Source: Petrosia ficiformis (taxonomy: Eukaryota > Porifera > Demospongiae > Haplosclerida > Petrosiidae). Taken from it: a stretch of DNA of 64,000 nt. Made by a program: the position numbers and the translations under genes. The stretch is taken from NCBI GenBank assembly GCA_947044365.1, contig OX345648.1:2130501-2194500 (forward strand), in the 5' to 3' direction. The notes under the pieces are model-generated. The model ran no database searches, had not been told where the DNA came from, and was given only the letters and a program-made list of their open reading frames with translations. Every line of letters begins with the position of its first letter. Within the stretch, counting starts at the first letter, position 1. Positions 12,991-25,203 of the stretch are shown here, in pieces.

Positions 12991-14221
12991 TTACAAGTAT
13001 ATTGTTCTGTTAACAATAGTAGTCAGGGCTACTACATTTCCTCTCCTACTGGCAAGTGTTGAATCTATCAGGTGACAATTGGAAATCCAGTATAAATACT
13101 GGTTAGATGCAACAAAGGAAGATCCTTCATTCAAAGCTAATGGGAAGACATGGCAAAACACGAAAGGTTCACTGATATTGTTACTGCAAGCAGGCATAAT
13201 TGATGCAATATCAACAGTGTTTCTCTCGTTACCACAAGCAATGGTAGCTGTTTTTTGTTCATCAATTATCACTGGATTAACATGTGATGAGGATTACTAG
13301 CAGTGGATCAGCATGTGGTATAAGTGGACAAAAGAGGAGAACAATGCTGTGGATATGTAGAATTACACTGTGAAGATACTGCATGATGTTAAAGATTGTT
13401 GTGTAAGTGTTGTGAGGTTATAGGATTGTATTTTGAAGTTGGGTGGTGTTGAGGATGGTATTGTAGAGATGTAGTGTAGTATTGAGGTTGCAAAGGATGG
13501 TATTGTACAGAAGTTGATTGATATTGCGGTTGCATAGGATAGAGTTGTTGAGAAGCTGATTGTGGTAGTATAGGATATCCAGATTGTAGAGATGAAGATG
13601 TAGGATGCTATTCATAGTAGTACTGTGTAGGTGTAGTGTAGTATTGTGGTTGTGTGGAGTGGTAATGCTGAGATGTAGGATAGTATGTTGGTAGAATAGC
13701 ACTGTTGAGATATAGGCTGTGAATATATAGGATTAAATTTAGGAAAGGGGATGTTTTCTGTATTGGCAAGCTTACAACCTTGTTCTATGTTTCTGGGTTG
13801 TGGTGTTGGTGGTAGTTCATTAAGCATCAATTAGTAACAACAGAACAGAATGTTTGCTTGTGATTGTAGTTCATCAGTATGTTTTTGATAGGAGTCTAGT
13901 TATTGAATTACTACCCTGGGTTTTCTATTATCATTGGTTTTCTGTTGCGTATACAGTCTAACATCTTTCTATGATATCGACCCCAAGTGTTTTTATCTAC
14001 ACTAAGAAAAGGGAGAAGTGTACGACTGGTGAGTACAATTCCATCTGGATGGCCATAGCAACCAACACATTGTGATCTGACACATTTGTGATAATGTGTT
14101 TGAATTGAATCTGAATATAAAGAGCAGGTGATATTCCTAATTCATCTGTAGAGTCTGAAGTAATAGTTGTCTTTGTTTGACGAACATTACCTTTGTTGGA
14201 TGTTAGTAAATCACATGGCAA
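12991..14221 (-). pseudogene. Broken partial copy of TERB1-like exon 12, alpha unit
   Basis: The minus strand is homologous to exon 12 of the TERB1-like gene: motifs CDLLTSNKGNVRQTK, TENIPFPKFNPIYSQPISQQ, a Tyr/Gln/Pro-rich stretch and NPVIIDEQ...SIIPACSNN appear in the same order but in shifting frames with stops. It lies just 3' of the intact gene. Exons 1-11 are not represented. The first ~130 codons of the exon, with its coiled coil, are also missing. Confidence 0.75.
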
Positions 14222-15206
14222 AACACAAAAGGTGCTGGAAGCCAGCAGTATTCATCATATATGAACAGATATACAATCAATAATGAGCATAAACCAACTG
14301 AAGATATAGCAAGAATCCATAATGGAGGATACCAGAAACTGTGGCATACTGGAATAAAGTTAAGGAAAATCTAACTGGAAAGAAAAATGGGTTTTGAATG
14401 CTCTTATAATATATACATATATACTTGCTCTACTTTTGTTTTAGCAGCAATGTTAATGTCATTTTTTTTATTGGAGTGAATAATTAATATTTTCATTTAT
14501 CATAACTTATTTAAAAATATTTTATACATTATAGCATACTACAGTATAACAAGTTACCCTATTTCTGCTTTTTTGTTTTTGTAAGTAGTCTATGCTTATC
14601 TTCAGTGTGTGCAATGTTCTTATATACATAATATTATAATTATATACTTGTTCTACATTCAGGTTCTTTTTTAGCAGCAATGTTACTGTAATTTTTTAAA
14701 ATTTGTTTAAATAATTAATATTTTCATAACTTTCCTTTGTCATTTAAAATACGTTTAGCATACGCGTAACCAGACCCAGCTCTCTGCTACGCGACAGCCA
14801 TACGGTACGGAAAGATGCATCAAGATCCTTCTTGCTGATGGCAAGACACGAGAAAACACAAAGGGTCAGAAAGTTACTAGTATTGAGAAACATAATGCAA
14901 GCATATATATATATGAACAGGTAAGGCTGACTTGGACGTCAACCTCATACAGCAAGAATCCATATAATGGACGTCCCAATTGATACAGGAAACCAGAAAC
15001 TGTGGCATACTGGAATGAAAAAATCTAACTGCAAAGAAAAAGGAGTTGTGAATCCTCATATATACTTGCTCTACTTTTATTTTAGCAGGTCATGTTTTAC
15101 TGAAGAGTGAATAATTAATATTTTCATCATATATAAATTATTGTCATTGAAAAATAATTTTATACATTATAGAATAATTATACTGCAGCATCATAATAAA
15201 AGTAAC
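14222..15206. repeat. Three degenerate tandem modules between the TERB1 pseudo-exon and the real last exon
   Basis: Modules starting near 14222, 14640 and 14848 share AAAACACAAA, CAGAAACTGTGGCATACTGG, TTGCTCTACTTTT.TTTTAGCAG and GAATAATTAATATTTTCAT. The block recurs at about 33935-34910 and 62178-63180. Probably old 3'-flank sequence; no protein found. Confidence 0.55.
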
Positions 15207-18200
15207 TCATTTCCACTTCTTTGCAAGTAGTCTGTATTTATCTTTCAGACTTGTGGCAGTGCGCCCCTCTTGAAATGGATATACTGATAATATGTGTTTC
15301 CATCGATGGCCTAATTTATTCACACCTTTCATTAGAAAGTGTTCTTCATTTTTAGTAAATGGAAGATTAAGTTGTCGGAGCTGGAAATGAAATGGAAAGA
15401 AAACTAATATATACTGTGGGAGTACATAGTGTTAGTTAGAGCCCTCTCAAGTGAGCTCTATTATTACATAGAAACTGTGCCAAGGTGTACCACAGACTTC
15501 TATGTACATAATTATACATGAAATACAGTAACTAAGCAAATCTTTGCACATAGCAACAGTGCATAGTTCTATTGACAAGTTTAGTATACATACAAGTGTG
15601 AATATACTTACCTTCAGCTTCTTGATACCATCATCCACAGGTTGAGTAAATGGTTGCCATCTCTTTCTATCACTCACTGGAGTAGCATAATCATAAACAC
15701 TTAAGCTTTTTTGTATATTGGTACTATCTTGAAGTGGTGTGTAGTTCTGTTGTTTACTATGTATATTAGTATGTGTGTTACTTAACCTATCACTTTCGTA
15801 AACACTGCTTGGTTCTCTGCTTGACTCAACAATCCTGGATCTCTCTGTAGCTTTCTGTTTGGTATAGTCTTCAATGGATTGTGTAATTTGTTTGCACACA
15901 GATTTGTTTCCACTCATCAACCAATCAACTGGCACAACTCTCTGTTTTGTAGTGATCAGGGGTTCTGAAGTGGGTTGGTCAATTTTCTCAACATCACTAG
16001 TAATCTGAGTTGTCTCCTCTACCACATGTGATGAATGGGAGGGTTCAATGATATTGTTACTGCAAGCAGGTATAATGGATGCATTATCAACAGTGCTTCT
16101 CGTAGCTTTTCTTTGTTCATAAATTATCACTGGATTCACATGTGATGAGGATTGTCCAACTGTTTCATTGCAACAAGTGGTTTGATCAATCATAGTCTCG
16201 TTATCACAACTAGCAGTCTCTTTAGTTACTGGAGATGTAGTGTAGTATTGAGGTTGCAAAGGATGGTATTGTACAGAAGTTGATTGATATTGCAGTTGCA
16301 TAGGATAGAGTTGTTGAGAAGTTGATTGTGGTAGTATAGGATATCCAGATTGTAGAGATGAAGATGTAGGACAGCATTCATAATAGGTAGGTGTAGGTGT
16401 AGTGTAGTATTGTGGTTGTGTGGAGTGGTAATGCTGAGATGTAGGATAGTATGTTGGTTGACATTGCGCTGGCACCATATATGTAGAATAGCACTGCTGA
16501 GATATAGGCTGTGAATATATAGGATTGAATTTAGGAAAGGGGATGTTTTCTGTATTAGGCAGATTATAACCTTGTTCCACGTTTCTGGGTTGTGGTACTG
16601 ATGGTGTTGGTGGTATTTCATTACTAACAGTGGTGTTTGAGTATTTATAAGGATCAACATTTTTATGAATGTTTGTTTGTGATTGTAGTTCATCAGTATG
16701 TTTTGATAGGGGTCTAGTTATTGAATTACTACCTGGGTTTTCTATTATCATAGGTTTTTTGTTACGCATACAGTCTAACATCTTTCTATGATATTGACAA
16801 GTGTTTTTATCAACACTAAGAAAAGGGATAAGTGTACGACTGGTGAGTACAATTCCATCTGGATGGCCATAGCAACCAACACATTGTGATCTCTGACACA
16901 TTTGTGATGATAATGTGTTTGAATTGAATCTGTTAGATGACTGAATATGAAGAGCAGGTGATATTCCTGATTCATCTGTAGAGTCTGAAGTAACACATGT
17001 AGCTGTCTTTGTTTGACGAACATTATCTTTGTTGGATGTGAGTAAATCACTTTGCTTTTGTGTTTTGGAAAGATGTTGGTTGTTGCTTTCTGTTGTATTT
17101 TCGCTTAAGATGGGTTCCTGAGACCTTTCATGGCTTTTACTGAGTAATTCTTTTTCATTGTCGTGTTCTGTTTCCTCATTCATTCTATTCCTTGCTGTAT
17201 TTCTTTCTCCCTCCAGTCTGTCTGTACACAAATTCTTGACCACGTTTTCTAGTTCTTGTAATTGCTTCTCCATTGCCACTCTCCTGTCTCTTTCTTTGGT
17301 TAATAAATTCTCCAATTCATCTATTTGAGTTTGAGCTGCTATGCTGGGAGCAACACTAATATTCTATAAATACATAATTTAGACTATAAATAGATGTTTA
17401 AGTGTTATGTACAATTATAAATGAACTATATGTGACAAAAAGGGGCGCTTTTCTATAAATAATTTTGATCAAATGCTTACCTGTAATCAGTCATAGTTAT
17501 ACTATTTTGTACAGGAAGCCAATGAAATTCAGTAACTAAGAAGCTTAGTAACAGGTCTTCCTGTATACCAAATTTCATTGACTTCCTGTACATAATGGTA
17601 GAATGGTAATTGAAGGTAAGCATTTAATCAAACTTTGAAGGGAAAGTGTCCCTTTTCGAAATGAGGTCACCTATACCCACCCACCTGTTGTTCCACATTT
17701 ATATGTGGTTCCTTTTGAACTTCTTTGTTGGGTACATTATTTGTTTGTGCTGTTAGATTTTTCTGTGATTCTAACTGTTTTTTAGAACCATTCCTATCAT
17801 CACTAATTCTTTCAGGAGGAGGTGCAATCATTGCTTCATTCTCACATTCATCACTAGAGTAATTTTCTTGTACAGTACAATCTGGGTAGTTACTATGAAC
17901 CACAGCATCAGGTGTTAACATAGCATTTGATTCAGTGTCTTTTCTATCCTGAAAAACACGCATTAAGTTTACAAGGAGATCTTTCATGTGTGTATTATTA
18001 TCTTCTGCATTGTAACTTCGTCCTTCATTCTCTTGTACAGCATGTTCCAGCCAACTTTGAACCTTGTCAGTAACAGGTAGCTTCCTAGCACTTAATTCTT
18101 TAAGAACCTCATTAACTATGTAAGGGCTGTCATCGTGTTTTTGGATTGGATTCAGGTCAGGCTGTGTAGATGGGCTATCGGGCTCATCTTGCTGCTCCTC

Positions 18201-20481
18201 AGTCATTTCTATGCCTTTGTTTGTTAGCTTCTCAATTTTGTTTAGAATGGTGTACATATGTTCTCTTGGTGCATTCCCTATATGAATATAATTATTATGT
18301 ATAAGCATATTTATTAAAGAAATACTATAACAAAGTATACAAAGGACAACAAAGTACTATATTATATATGTTAGCATTTTATACAGCAGGGGAAGGAAGA
18401 TATCACCACACCCCAAAAAGATTTTTATACCAAATGTATTTCAAAATGCAACAACATCTTAGCTACAAAGGGTTCTAGGGCCTCAGAAGCCACTAGAAGC
18501 AACCCCAGAGGTCCTAAATAAATAAATAAATAAATAAAAACATTTCCTGGTGGAACATATCCCCAGATTTCCTAAGGAGCAGTATACTTTCCCCTTCCTA
18601 ACAGAACATTCAGTATGATACCCTGATACATACATGTACATGTACATATACCTTCAGTGGGTTTCTTTTTCAGTATACAATTTTGTAACACCATAGCAAC
18701 AATCTTATTCATTACTGAGTCCTATGTAAGATAGAGGTATATCAACATAGTTATTGTATTGGTAGTACACAGTATAACAGTAGTCTGTCTCATCCCCAGC
18801 CTATCTTTCTGTTGAGCACATGAGCTTAGCAGTGGGATTAGGAAGTCCCCCCTACTTCCTGCACTGAATCAGATAGAATATCAACAAGTATAGTCAATAG
18901 GAATTATTAATTTTTAAACATGTGGAATGTGTGATGACACACATATACTGAAATGTGATTGGAAGTCAAACATTTGACCATATTGCCAAGAAAGTAACCC
19001 TCTTGCTAATTAAAGACATGGGTGACTGGGAGTGAGACTAGTAACACATTGGAACCTGTCCAATGTGGTGAGACACATAATATAGTCCCATTGTATTACA
19101 ATTAGGGCTGCCACGATATAGAAAATACATGTATCGTATATCGTGGAGTACAATATCACGATATGATATATATCACGATAATTATGTTTTAATTAATTTC
19201 ACTTAATAATTATTATAGTTAAGTAAAATAGTCGAGTTGGTTAAATGAAATGATTAAAGCAGCCATTAGACAACTATAGTGTTAAATTCAGAAAATAATA
19301 ATTATAATCAACAGTTTATGTTAATTAGTAAGACGAGCGCTTGAAAGTTCAGTACTTCCACGGGCAACGCCCACCTCTATACTCGCCTGCATAACTTCTG
19401 CAATTTAAATAGCAGTGACTTTTAACTGACTTAGTTAGACAGAAGACTATCTAAGAAAGCTACAGATACCAAAAACATGCTTCGTTAGCTACAGGAAAGC
19501 AGCAAGGCGAGTGTTTGAAAGTGTAGTAGTCAGTGGCAACGCCCACAATTAGCGTCTCTTTATCGCTTTTGTTAGGCATGTAGCTTCGATTTTTGGGCTC
19601 CATTAAACTAAATAAACATCTTCTTCATGCTGTGTGGATATCAGTTTCTTTTATATTCCATGATTTCATACTATAAAATCAATCAGAAAATTTCTACAAA
19701 TTTCTTTTGCACCACGCCCACAAATGGGATTAATTGAAAACGCGATAATAGATAATCATTATTATCGATATAAAAAAACGTTCACGATACGATATATCAT
19801 GGAGTAAATATCGCGATATATCGATATTTTATTATATCGCGGCAGCCCTAATTACAATAATTAATAATAGCATATAAGAACACCCCTCTATGAAGGACAT
19901 GTAAAATTTATAATATAAATTCACATATGAAATGATGACATCCCAGGCTTCTAATGCAATGATATAGGATTCCACTGATATTCTGATAAACCAATATTGA
20001 CTTTAGATATCTACCAATAACCAATACTGATCCAATATTACATCTACTTTCAAGTATATGGTTCTTTCAATGAAAATGAGCATTTTATCGATATTTATCA
20101 GTATTGAAAAAGCTCATAAGAAATGAGGAACATTATTAGTAAACTTATTACGGAGACTTATTTTTGTCCTAGCGTTGTCTGAAATAGAGTGGTTTCATTT
20201 TATATTCATTTTAGTACCTTTGATCCAGCCATAACAGATATAAGAATAGGAACTCCACCATTTTCTACTAGCTGTTGTTGATTACTCTCTGCATTAATGA
20301 AAAAGATATGAAATTCTTAACTTCTCTATTTATCAAGTTACCATTTTGTCCAATTAGAGTTTCTAAACATAGAATAACAGTGAGCTGTTCATTAGTATCC
20401 AATGACTGGTTTAACAAACTCAAAAGGTGTGGTACAGTTTGTAATGTGGCTAAGCAAGTGCTGTTGGTAACTGGAGACATC

Positions 20482-20525
<44 letters not shown>

Positions 20526-22970
20526 TATACACACACAGAGGACAGAGCTAGATAAAATTACCAGGTCAAGTCATAGAGTACATGTATGAATGATTTCAAT
20601 GTAGCTGTATAAGCAGCCTCCATGCATGGAGATTGGAAGCAGGAGTGGGATGTGCCCTCTCCTACACAAAGTATTCAAGCCATGAATATCAGTAGCTACA
20701 AACTGCTAGGAATACTAACTATCTATTTATGACTAAAAGCAGACGAAGCACACATACATGTACATTATATATTATACACAAATGCTATTGTGTTTATATG
20801 CTCACTTAAACATGAACAAAAATATTGCTAATTGTAATATATTTATTTATACTTTGAATACCCGAATAAAAAAGTTCAGGCCAAATCAGTAGCCCTCAAT
20901 AAAACATTCCATACCATTGTTGTAATATATGAGTGGTATGCAGGTAATACAGCTAAAACAATGCATGCATTAATGATTCATAACCCAAAAATTTATTTAG
21001 TGGGGCATTCACAAGCAACTTTTGTCAACTTTACAGCTCTCAAAGTTTACATGATTATAGATTCCAAGTTTTCTAACATACTGTACATACATGTACATAT
21101 AAAGTATTATGACATTTGATGAGATGATTGAACATACTATTTCCTGAAGTGGCAGCACAGATTGCTCTTACAATGTGAAGTAAAAGTGACAAATCACAAT
21201 CATCAGGATTAGAATTTGGATTGAGATGACTCTTGAGTGTTTCACTAAGGGTCCTTATACCACCTACCATCCGTAACTTATCTTGACATCTCACTAAGTA
21301 TGTAATATATGTAGACAGTATATGGAAAGTTGCATATAATAAGTACATATATTTTGAAGTACTAGTGCTAACGATATATAATTATGTATATCTACATTAA
21401 TCTGAACTATGATGTGAAAGGTACTGATAGTGCTGTATTTCCAATACTGTATGTGAAATTTATATAGCACTCTCGAGTTTGAATCACCAACACATCACTA
21501 TAAATCAGTCAAAGTACCCGCTTACTTTGTGCACTATGACACCACATAGCACTCGCTTCTCTCATGTTCATAATGTAACTTAAAGGGGTGTTTTAACTAT
21601 TACATATAATTATAGAGATGGGTAATAAACTCCTCGGAAAAAAAGACATTCTTATTTTAGGAAACAGCATGACCATAGTAAAATTTGAACCACTGAGCAT
21701 TAGATCAGGAGGCTCAAAGTCTAACCACTACACCAGCCAGCCTCCTTAAAAAGAGGAGTGCCCATCAAACTGGGAGGGATGACTAAATCACAAATACAAA
21801 AAGTGTATATAAAACAGTAGTCTTGCGATTCTTGTGTTGAATCAAAGTTCTACATATAGATGTATAATATGTATGTAACTATACACTGCTTACAAAGACA
21901 TAAAACTCTCACACTTACTGTTATTAGACACACAAGCAGTGACAACTGTAATGGCTGATCTGAGTACATTGGATGGACCATTAGTTTGTAAGAGACTAAC
22001 AGCTGCTGGAAATGTAGAACAACATTGACTCTGATTCAATTCTACACATGAAATGAAGACCAAAATCAATACAGATGCTTCATATTGGGACAATGTATAT
22101 GTTAATACTGACCATTTTGAGGATTATCACAAGCAACTGAAATTGCCTTTGCTACATTATTCCAAAGAGCTACTTTAATATCTTTTTCTTTGTCTTCAGT
22201 GTTATGTGCTGACTCATGACTTCCAGTGGATTCAGGAATAATAGTTCTGATTATTAATAATTTAATGTTTTATACATAAACTAAAACATTCCCTATTTTA
22301 CATACTTGAATAGATCAATCAATTTGAATAGTAGTTTTGTATCCCGAGCTATATTCTGACCTGTACCTACAAAATGAAGTAATTTATAATTAATGATAGT
22401 ATAAAATGAATTCCTTACTATTATTATGTATTAGACTGATAGCAAGATAAACTGCACTTGATTGTACTAATAGTGTTGTCCCATCCACAATATGTAATGA
22501 TTGTGTTAACTTATTGAATATATCAGCTTCACATAGTCTCATCTGTGATACAACTATACATTACATATATGATATGAAATGTTATGTTCATTTGTTGTGA
22601 TATATCAGTCACCATTATTTTCAGTAGCACATCCAAGTGTATATAATCCAGCTTGTAGTATATCTGGTGACTCTGTTCTCTTCACTAAATCTGTTACATA
22701 CTGAAGACATCCTCCAGTACGAAATAAATCTCTGGCAGTTGCTATATAAAATATTGATAAATACTGAGACATGGTTTTATTTGACATTTCAATTTACTGA
22801 AACCAACAATCTAAATGATTACTGCTTCCAAGAGCTAGTTTTCATTCAATACTAATATACCACAATATTTCCAATCAGTTAACTACTTGCAACTATAATT
22901 ATCACATAAAAAGCATAACTGATCTACCTACCGGAGTATTAGTTAGTTGCTAAGAGAGATTGTGTGTATG

Positions 22971-23014
<44 letters not shown>

Positions 23015-23066
23015 CATGTGTCAATGTTGTTTACTATTTCTCAAAAACAGGGAATCCAATCTGGCT

Positions 23067-23105
<39 letters not shown>

Positions 23106-24213
23106 TGTACATTATGTGACCTGAAATTTATTCTTCACATAACAATGTAACAATGGTATCTTGTAATCTTACGTAGTACTTTTGAAAGGCGGCAAACTAC
23201 CAGTTTTTGATTATGAATAATACCAGGAGCACATAAACGTGGCATTATAAAAATAGTAACAGCTAGCCAGGGAGATCGCTTGCCTGATTTAATTAGATGC
23301 GTGGGAGTTTCACGCTCCCTCTCTTATGACGTTTTCCTTCCCACACAATTATGCGCTCCTGATAATACTCATATTATGGTTTGGGTTTATTACACAAAAA
23401 TCAACCAGTGTGAGTTATTTGTTATGATACAATAACAACATTGTGTTATTAACATGTAAACCTAGTAATTCATGAATTGGAGTTTATAGTATGTGCACTA
23501 TAAAAGACTTGGGATCAATTACATATGCAATTAACTATAATTGCATTGATAAAGCAGTTATACATCAAAATCAAGCAATGTAGGAAATTAGTACGAATTA
23601 CTGTAATATTAATCAAGATCACCTTCAGGTAATTCTGCCTATATGACAGACATACTATATGTATGAGTAATATCAAGACTGTTAACACAAGCTAATGATG
23701 TTATTGTTTAGCAATTTGGTAACTTCAAATAAAGGATTAGAAAACCATAATTTAACATATTCTAGCATATGTTTATAATGTAATACCAACACTGTACATG
23801 TAACCACAACCTAATTTAAATTCATTACACTCTACTAATCAATAGTGATCATTTTATTTTTTCTAGTGCATAATTATAGTTATACGTAATAATTATATAC
23901 AACATTATTGTTTGTAATTATAATTTTATTTATTAATTACAATCAACTTTCAATAATTATGAAGAAGTAAAAAAGTGTCAATACTGGTTTTACTAACCTG
24001 ATCAACCCAGGAGTCCACACAGAGTTGGTGTTGGGTCATGACTCCCAACAACAACACTGTGTGGTCTCTTGCATTGATTAGGCCCAACCATACAGAATCC
24101 ACACGCTGCAACTGCTGGTCACGACAGCTGCTCATGACAGCAGCAACAGTGTGTGGAGTCTTGTATGATCGGGACATAGTATATCCACATACCAGCCTGA
24201 CTAACACAGACAT
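15207..24213 (-). CDS. TERB1: TERB1-like telomere bouquet protein (ARM repeats + C-terminal Myb)
   Basis: Minus-strand exons, 5' to 3': 24213-24001, 22741-22613, 22553-22419, 22366-22306, 22246-22113, 22041-21919, 21293-21138, 20470-20342, 20288-20218, 18721-18652, 18277-17685, 17363-15612, 15380-15207. From the second exon on, all phases agree (1174 codons plus stop). Exons 2-9 encode armadillo-like helices (for example LVENGGVPILISVMAG). Exon 12 has a coiled coil (LTKERDRRVAMEKQLQELEN), a Cys/His cluster (CVGC.GH … CQYH … C) and Tyr/Gln/Pro-rich sequence. Exon 13 is a Myb/SANT domain with the telobox-like LKDKYR. ARM repeats plus a terminal Myb are diagnostic of TERB1, which links telomeres to the nuclear envelope in meiosis. 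It is longer than the vertebrate protein (~730 residues), mainly in exon 12. Exon 1 ends in phase 0 but exon 2 needs phase 1, so an exon is missing or exon 1 is wrong. Confidence 0.8.
17438..17656. mobile_element. Fold-back MITE in a TERB1-like intron
   Basis: The ends AAAAGGGGCGCTTTTC and GGAAAGTGTCCCTTTT are inverted repeats; the arms continue through AAATGCTTACCT / AGGTAAGCATTT. A nested palindrome pairs GTACAGGAAGCCAATGAAAT with ATTTCATTGACTTCCTGTAC. No coding sequence. Confidence 0.7.
18515..18540. repeat. (AAAT)n microsatellite
   Basis: About six tandem AAAT units inside the intron 18278-18651. Confidence 0.9.
19103..19850. mobile_element. hAT-type non-autonomous element, 748 bp
   Basis: Termini TAGGGCTGCCACGATATA and TATATCGCGGCAGCCCTA form terminal inverted repeats, flanked on both sides by the exact 8-bp target duplication ATTACAAT (19095-19102 and 19851-19858). 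Eight-base duplications and TAGGG-type ends are hallmarks of hAT. No transposase frame seen. It lies in the TERB1-like intron 18722-20217. Confidence 0.88.
20289..20341 (-). other. 53-bp intron between TERB1-like exons 8 and 9
   Basis: On the minus strand, GTAACTTG to TTAATGCAG. Reading through gives a stop (INNS then TGA-type end near 20268); splicing restores GQNESNQQQLVENGG in the armadillo frame. Confidence 0.8.
20482..20525. repeat. (AAT)n microsatellite
   Basis: Uninterrupted ATA/AAT run of about 14 units, directly upstream of the polypyrimidine side of TERB1-like exon 8. Confidence 0.95.
21655..21745 (-). mobile_element. tRNA-derived SINE head
   Basis: The minus strand carries a Pol III A box TGGTGTAGTGG (21735-21725) and, 33 nt on, a B box GGTTCAAATTT (21691-21681), with the tRNA-like context GTTAGAC..TGAG between them. 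No full cloverleaf or anticodon arm of a working tRNA. The element lies in the TERB1-like intron 21294-21918. Its 3' end is not defined. Confidence 0.65.
22973..23101. repeat. (TG)n and (TA)n microsatellites
   Basis: TG run at 22973-23012 and TA run at 23071-23101, inside the large first intron region of the TERB1-like gene. Confidence 0.95.
23224..23361. mobile_element. 138-bp inverted-repeat MITE with 7-bp target duplication
   Basis: Ends CAGGAGCACATAA and TTATGCGCTCCTG are inverted repeats. Direct flank ATAATAC occurs at 23217-23223 and 23362-23368. Related to the larger element at 42017-42562 by its ends and internal AAAAATAGTAACA. Confidence 0.75.
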
Positions 24214-24232
24214 TGACAGCTGCTTTTATAAG

Positions 24233-24350
24233 CAATCATGAATTTGAGTTGACAGTATTGTGGGTTCATTTCCTGTATTAGTAATTTTATAATCAATCAT
24301 GAATTTGAGTTGACAGTATTGTGGGTTCATTTCCTGTATTAGTAATGAAT
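24233..24350. repeat. Two-copy 61-bp tandem duplication
   Basis: CAATCATGAATTTGAGTTG… begins at 24233 and again at 24294, with near-identical following sequence ending in GTATTAGTAAT. It lies just upstream of the proposed first TERB1-like exon and could be in its promoter or 5' UTR. Confidence 0.85.
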
Positions 24351-25203
24351 ATTGTTTGTAATTTAGTGATGTTAAAACAGAGTTGCCCTTTCAAAAAGAT
24401 AAATAAATAAATATCATTTCAACAAATAAACAACAAATATGATTGACATAATGAAAAAGAAAATATATTCTTTTGTAGTGATATTATAATATTAAATTAT
24501 AATATTAATTTGTTTTGTTAGTTTGTTAAAATTCCTTCTATAATATTTGCAGTCCTTTTGAATATATATTTGTGTGTGTATTATTTCATATCCATTAATT
24601 GACTAAATATCTAAAATGCATAGTCGATGATTCATTCACATGTCAAGAAATCATATAGATGGCCCAAAGCAGACTAGAGCTATATGAATTTTAAATATAC
24701 ATGTACATGTGTGTATAATTAAAATATGTGCATATAAATATAATAAGTAAATTCTTCTGTACTGGTTGGAGATTTGGATAATGCGAGTCGAGCATGCAAT
24801 ACTGTATTGATGTGGTCATATACGTGATTGAAGGTGGGGTTAAATAGCAACTCCCATCAGACCTTCATATACCAAATTTATTGAGGGGGGATCATTCTAT
24901 GCATATTGACAAACAGATTCCAAGGGGGGTGGGGGTGGGGGTGAGAGGAGATATTGAATGTCCCTCTACCCCTTCCTAAATGAAACCCTGCCGTAAACAG
25001 TTTAAAAGGGGACACCCTTTTAAACTGTTGTTACGTAAATACACACCTTCTGCAATATAGATAATGAGCCTATAAACTATTCATCATGAGACTATAAACT
25101 ATTCATCATGGTTTCATACCAAGATGAACAGTACTTGTGCTTCAATTAATTTAATATACATAACTACATCACTTTATCATACATGTAGGTTTGTTCAAAT
25201 ATG
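24351..25203. other. Intergenic region with a perfect hairpin
   Basis: No gene seen. 24996-25010 (AACAGTTTAAAAGGG) pairs perfectly with 25015-25029 across a 4-base loop, with further pairing outside (CGTAA / TTACG). A G-rich run (GGGGGGTGGGGGTGGGGGTG) lies at about 24924-24943. The hairpin may be a MITE remnant. Confidence 0.6.

Noticed and set aside
13079..13300. A plus-strand 73-codon frame conserved at 32764
   Set aside because: Antisense of the TERB1 exon-12 pseudo-copy; its conservation reflects the duplication.
16226..16693. Overlapping 155-codon frame rich in His/Leu/Asn
   Set aside because: Shadow frame of the Tyr/Gln/Pro-rich repeat in exon 12; the same shadow appears in every pseudo-copy.
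15447..17315. A 622-codon minus-strand protein as a separate gene
   Set aside because: Its start is a TTG codon and its last residues are past a GTAAGT donor; it is exon 12 of the TERB1-like gene plus intron read-through.
24233..24350. CRISPR-like direct repeats
   Set aside because: Only two 61-bp copies in a eukaryotic context with no spacer structure; a plain tandem duplication.
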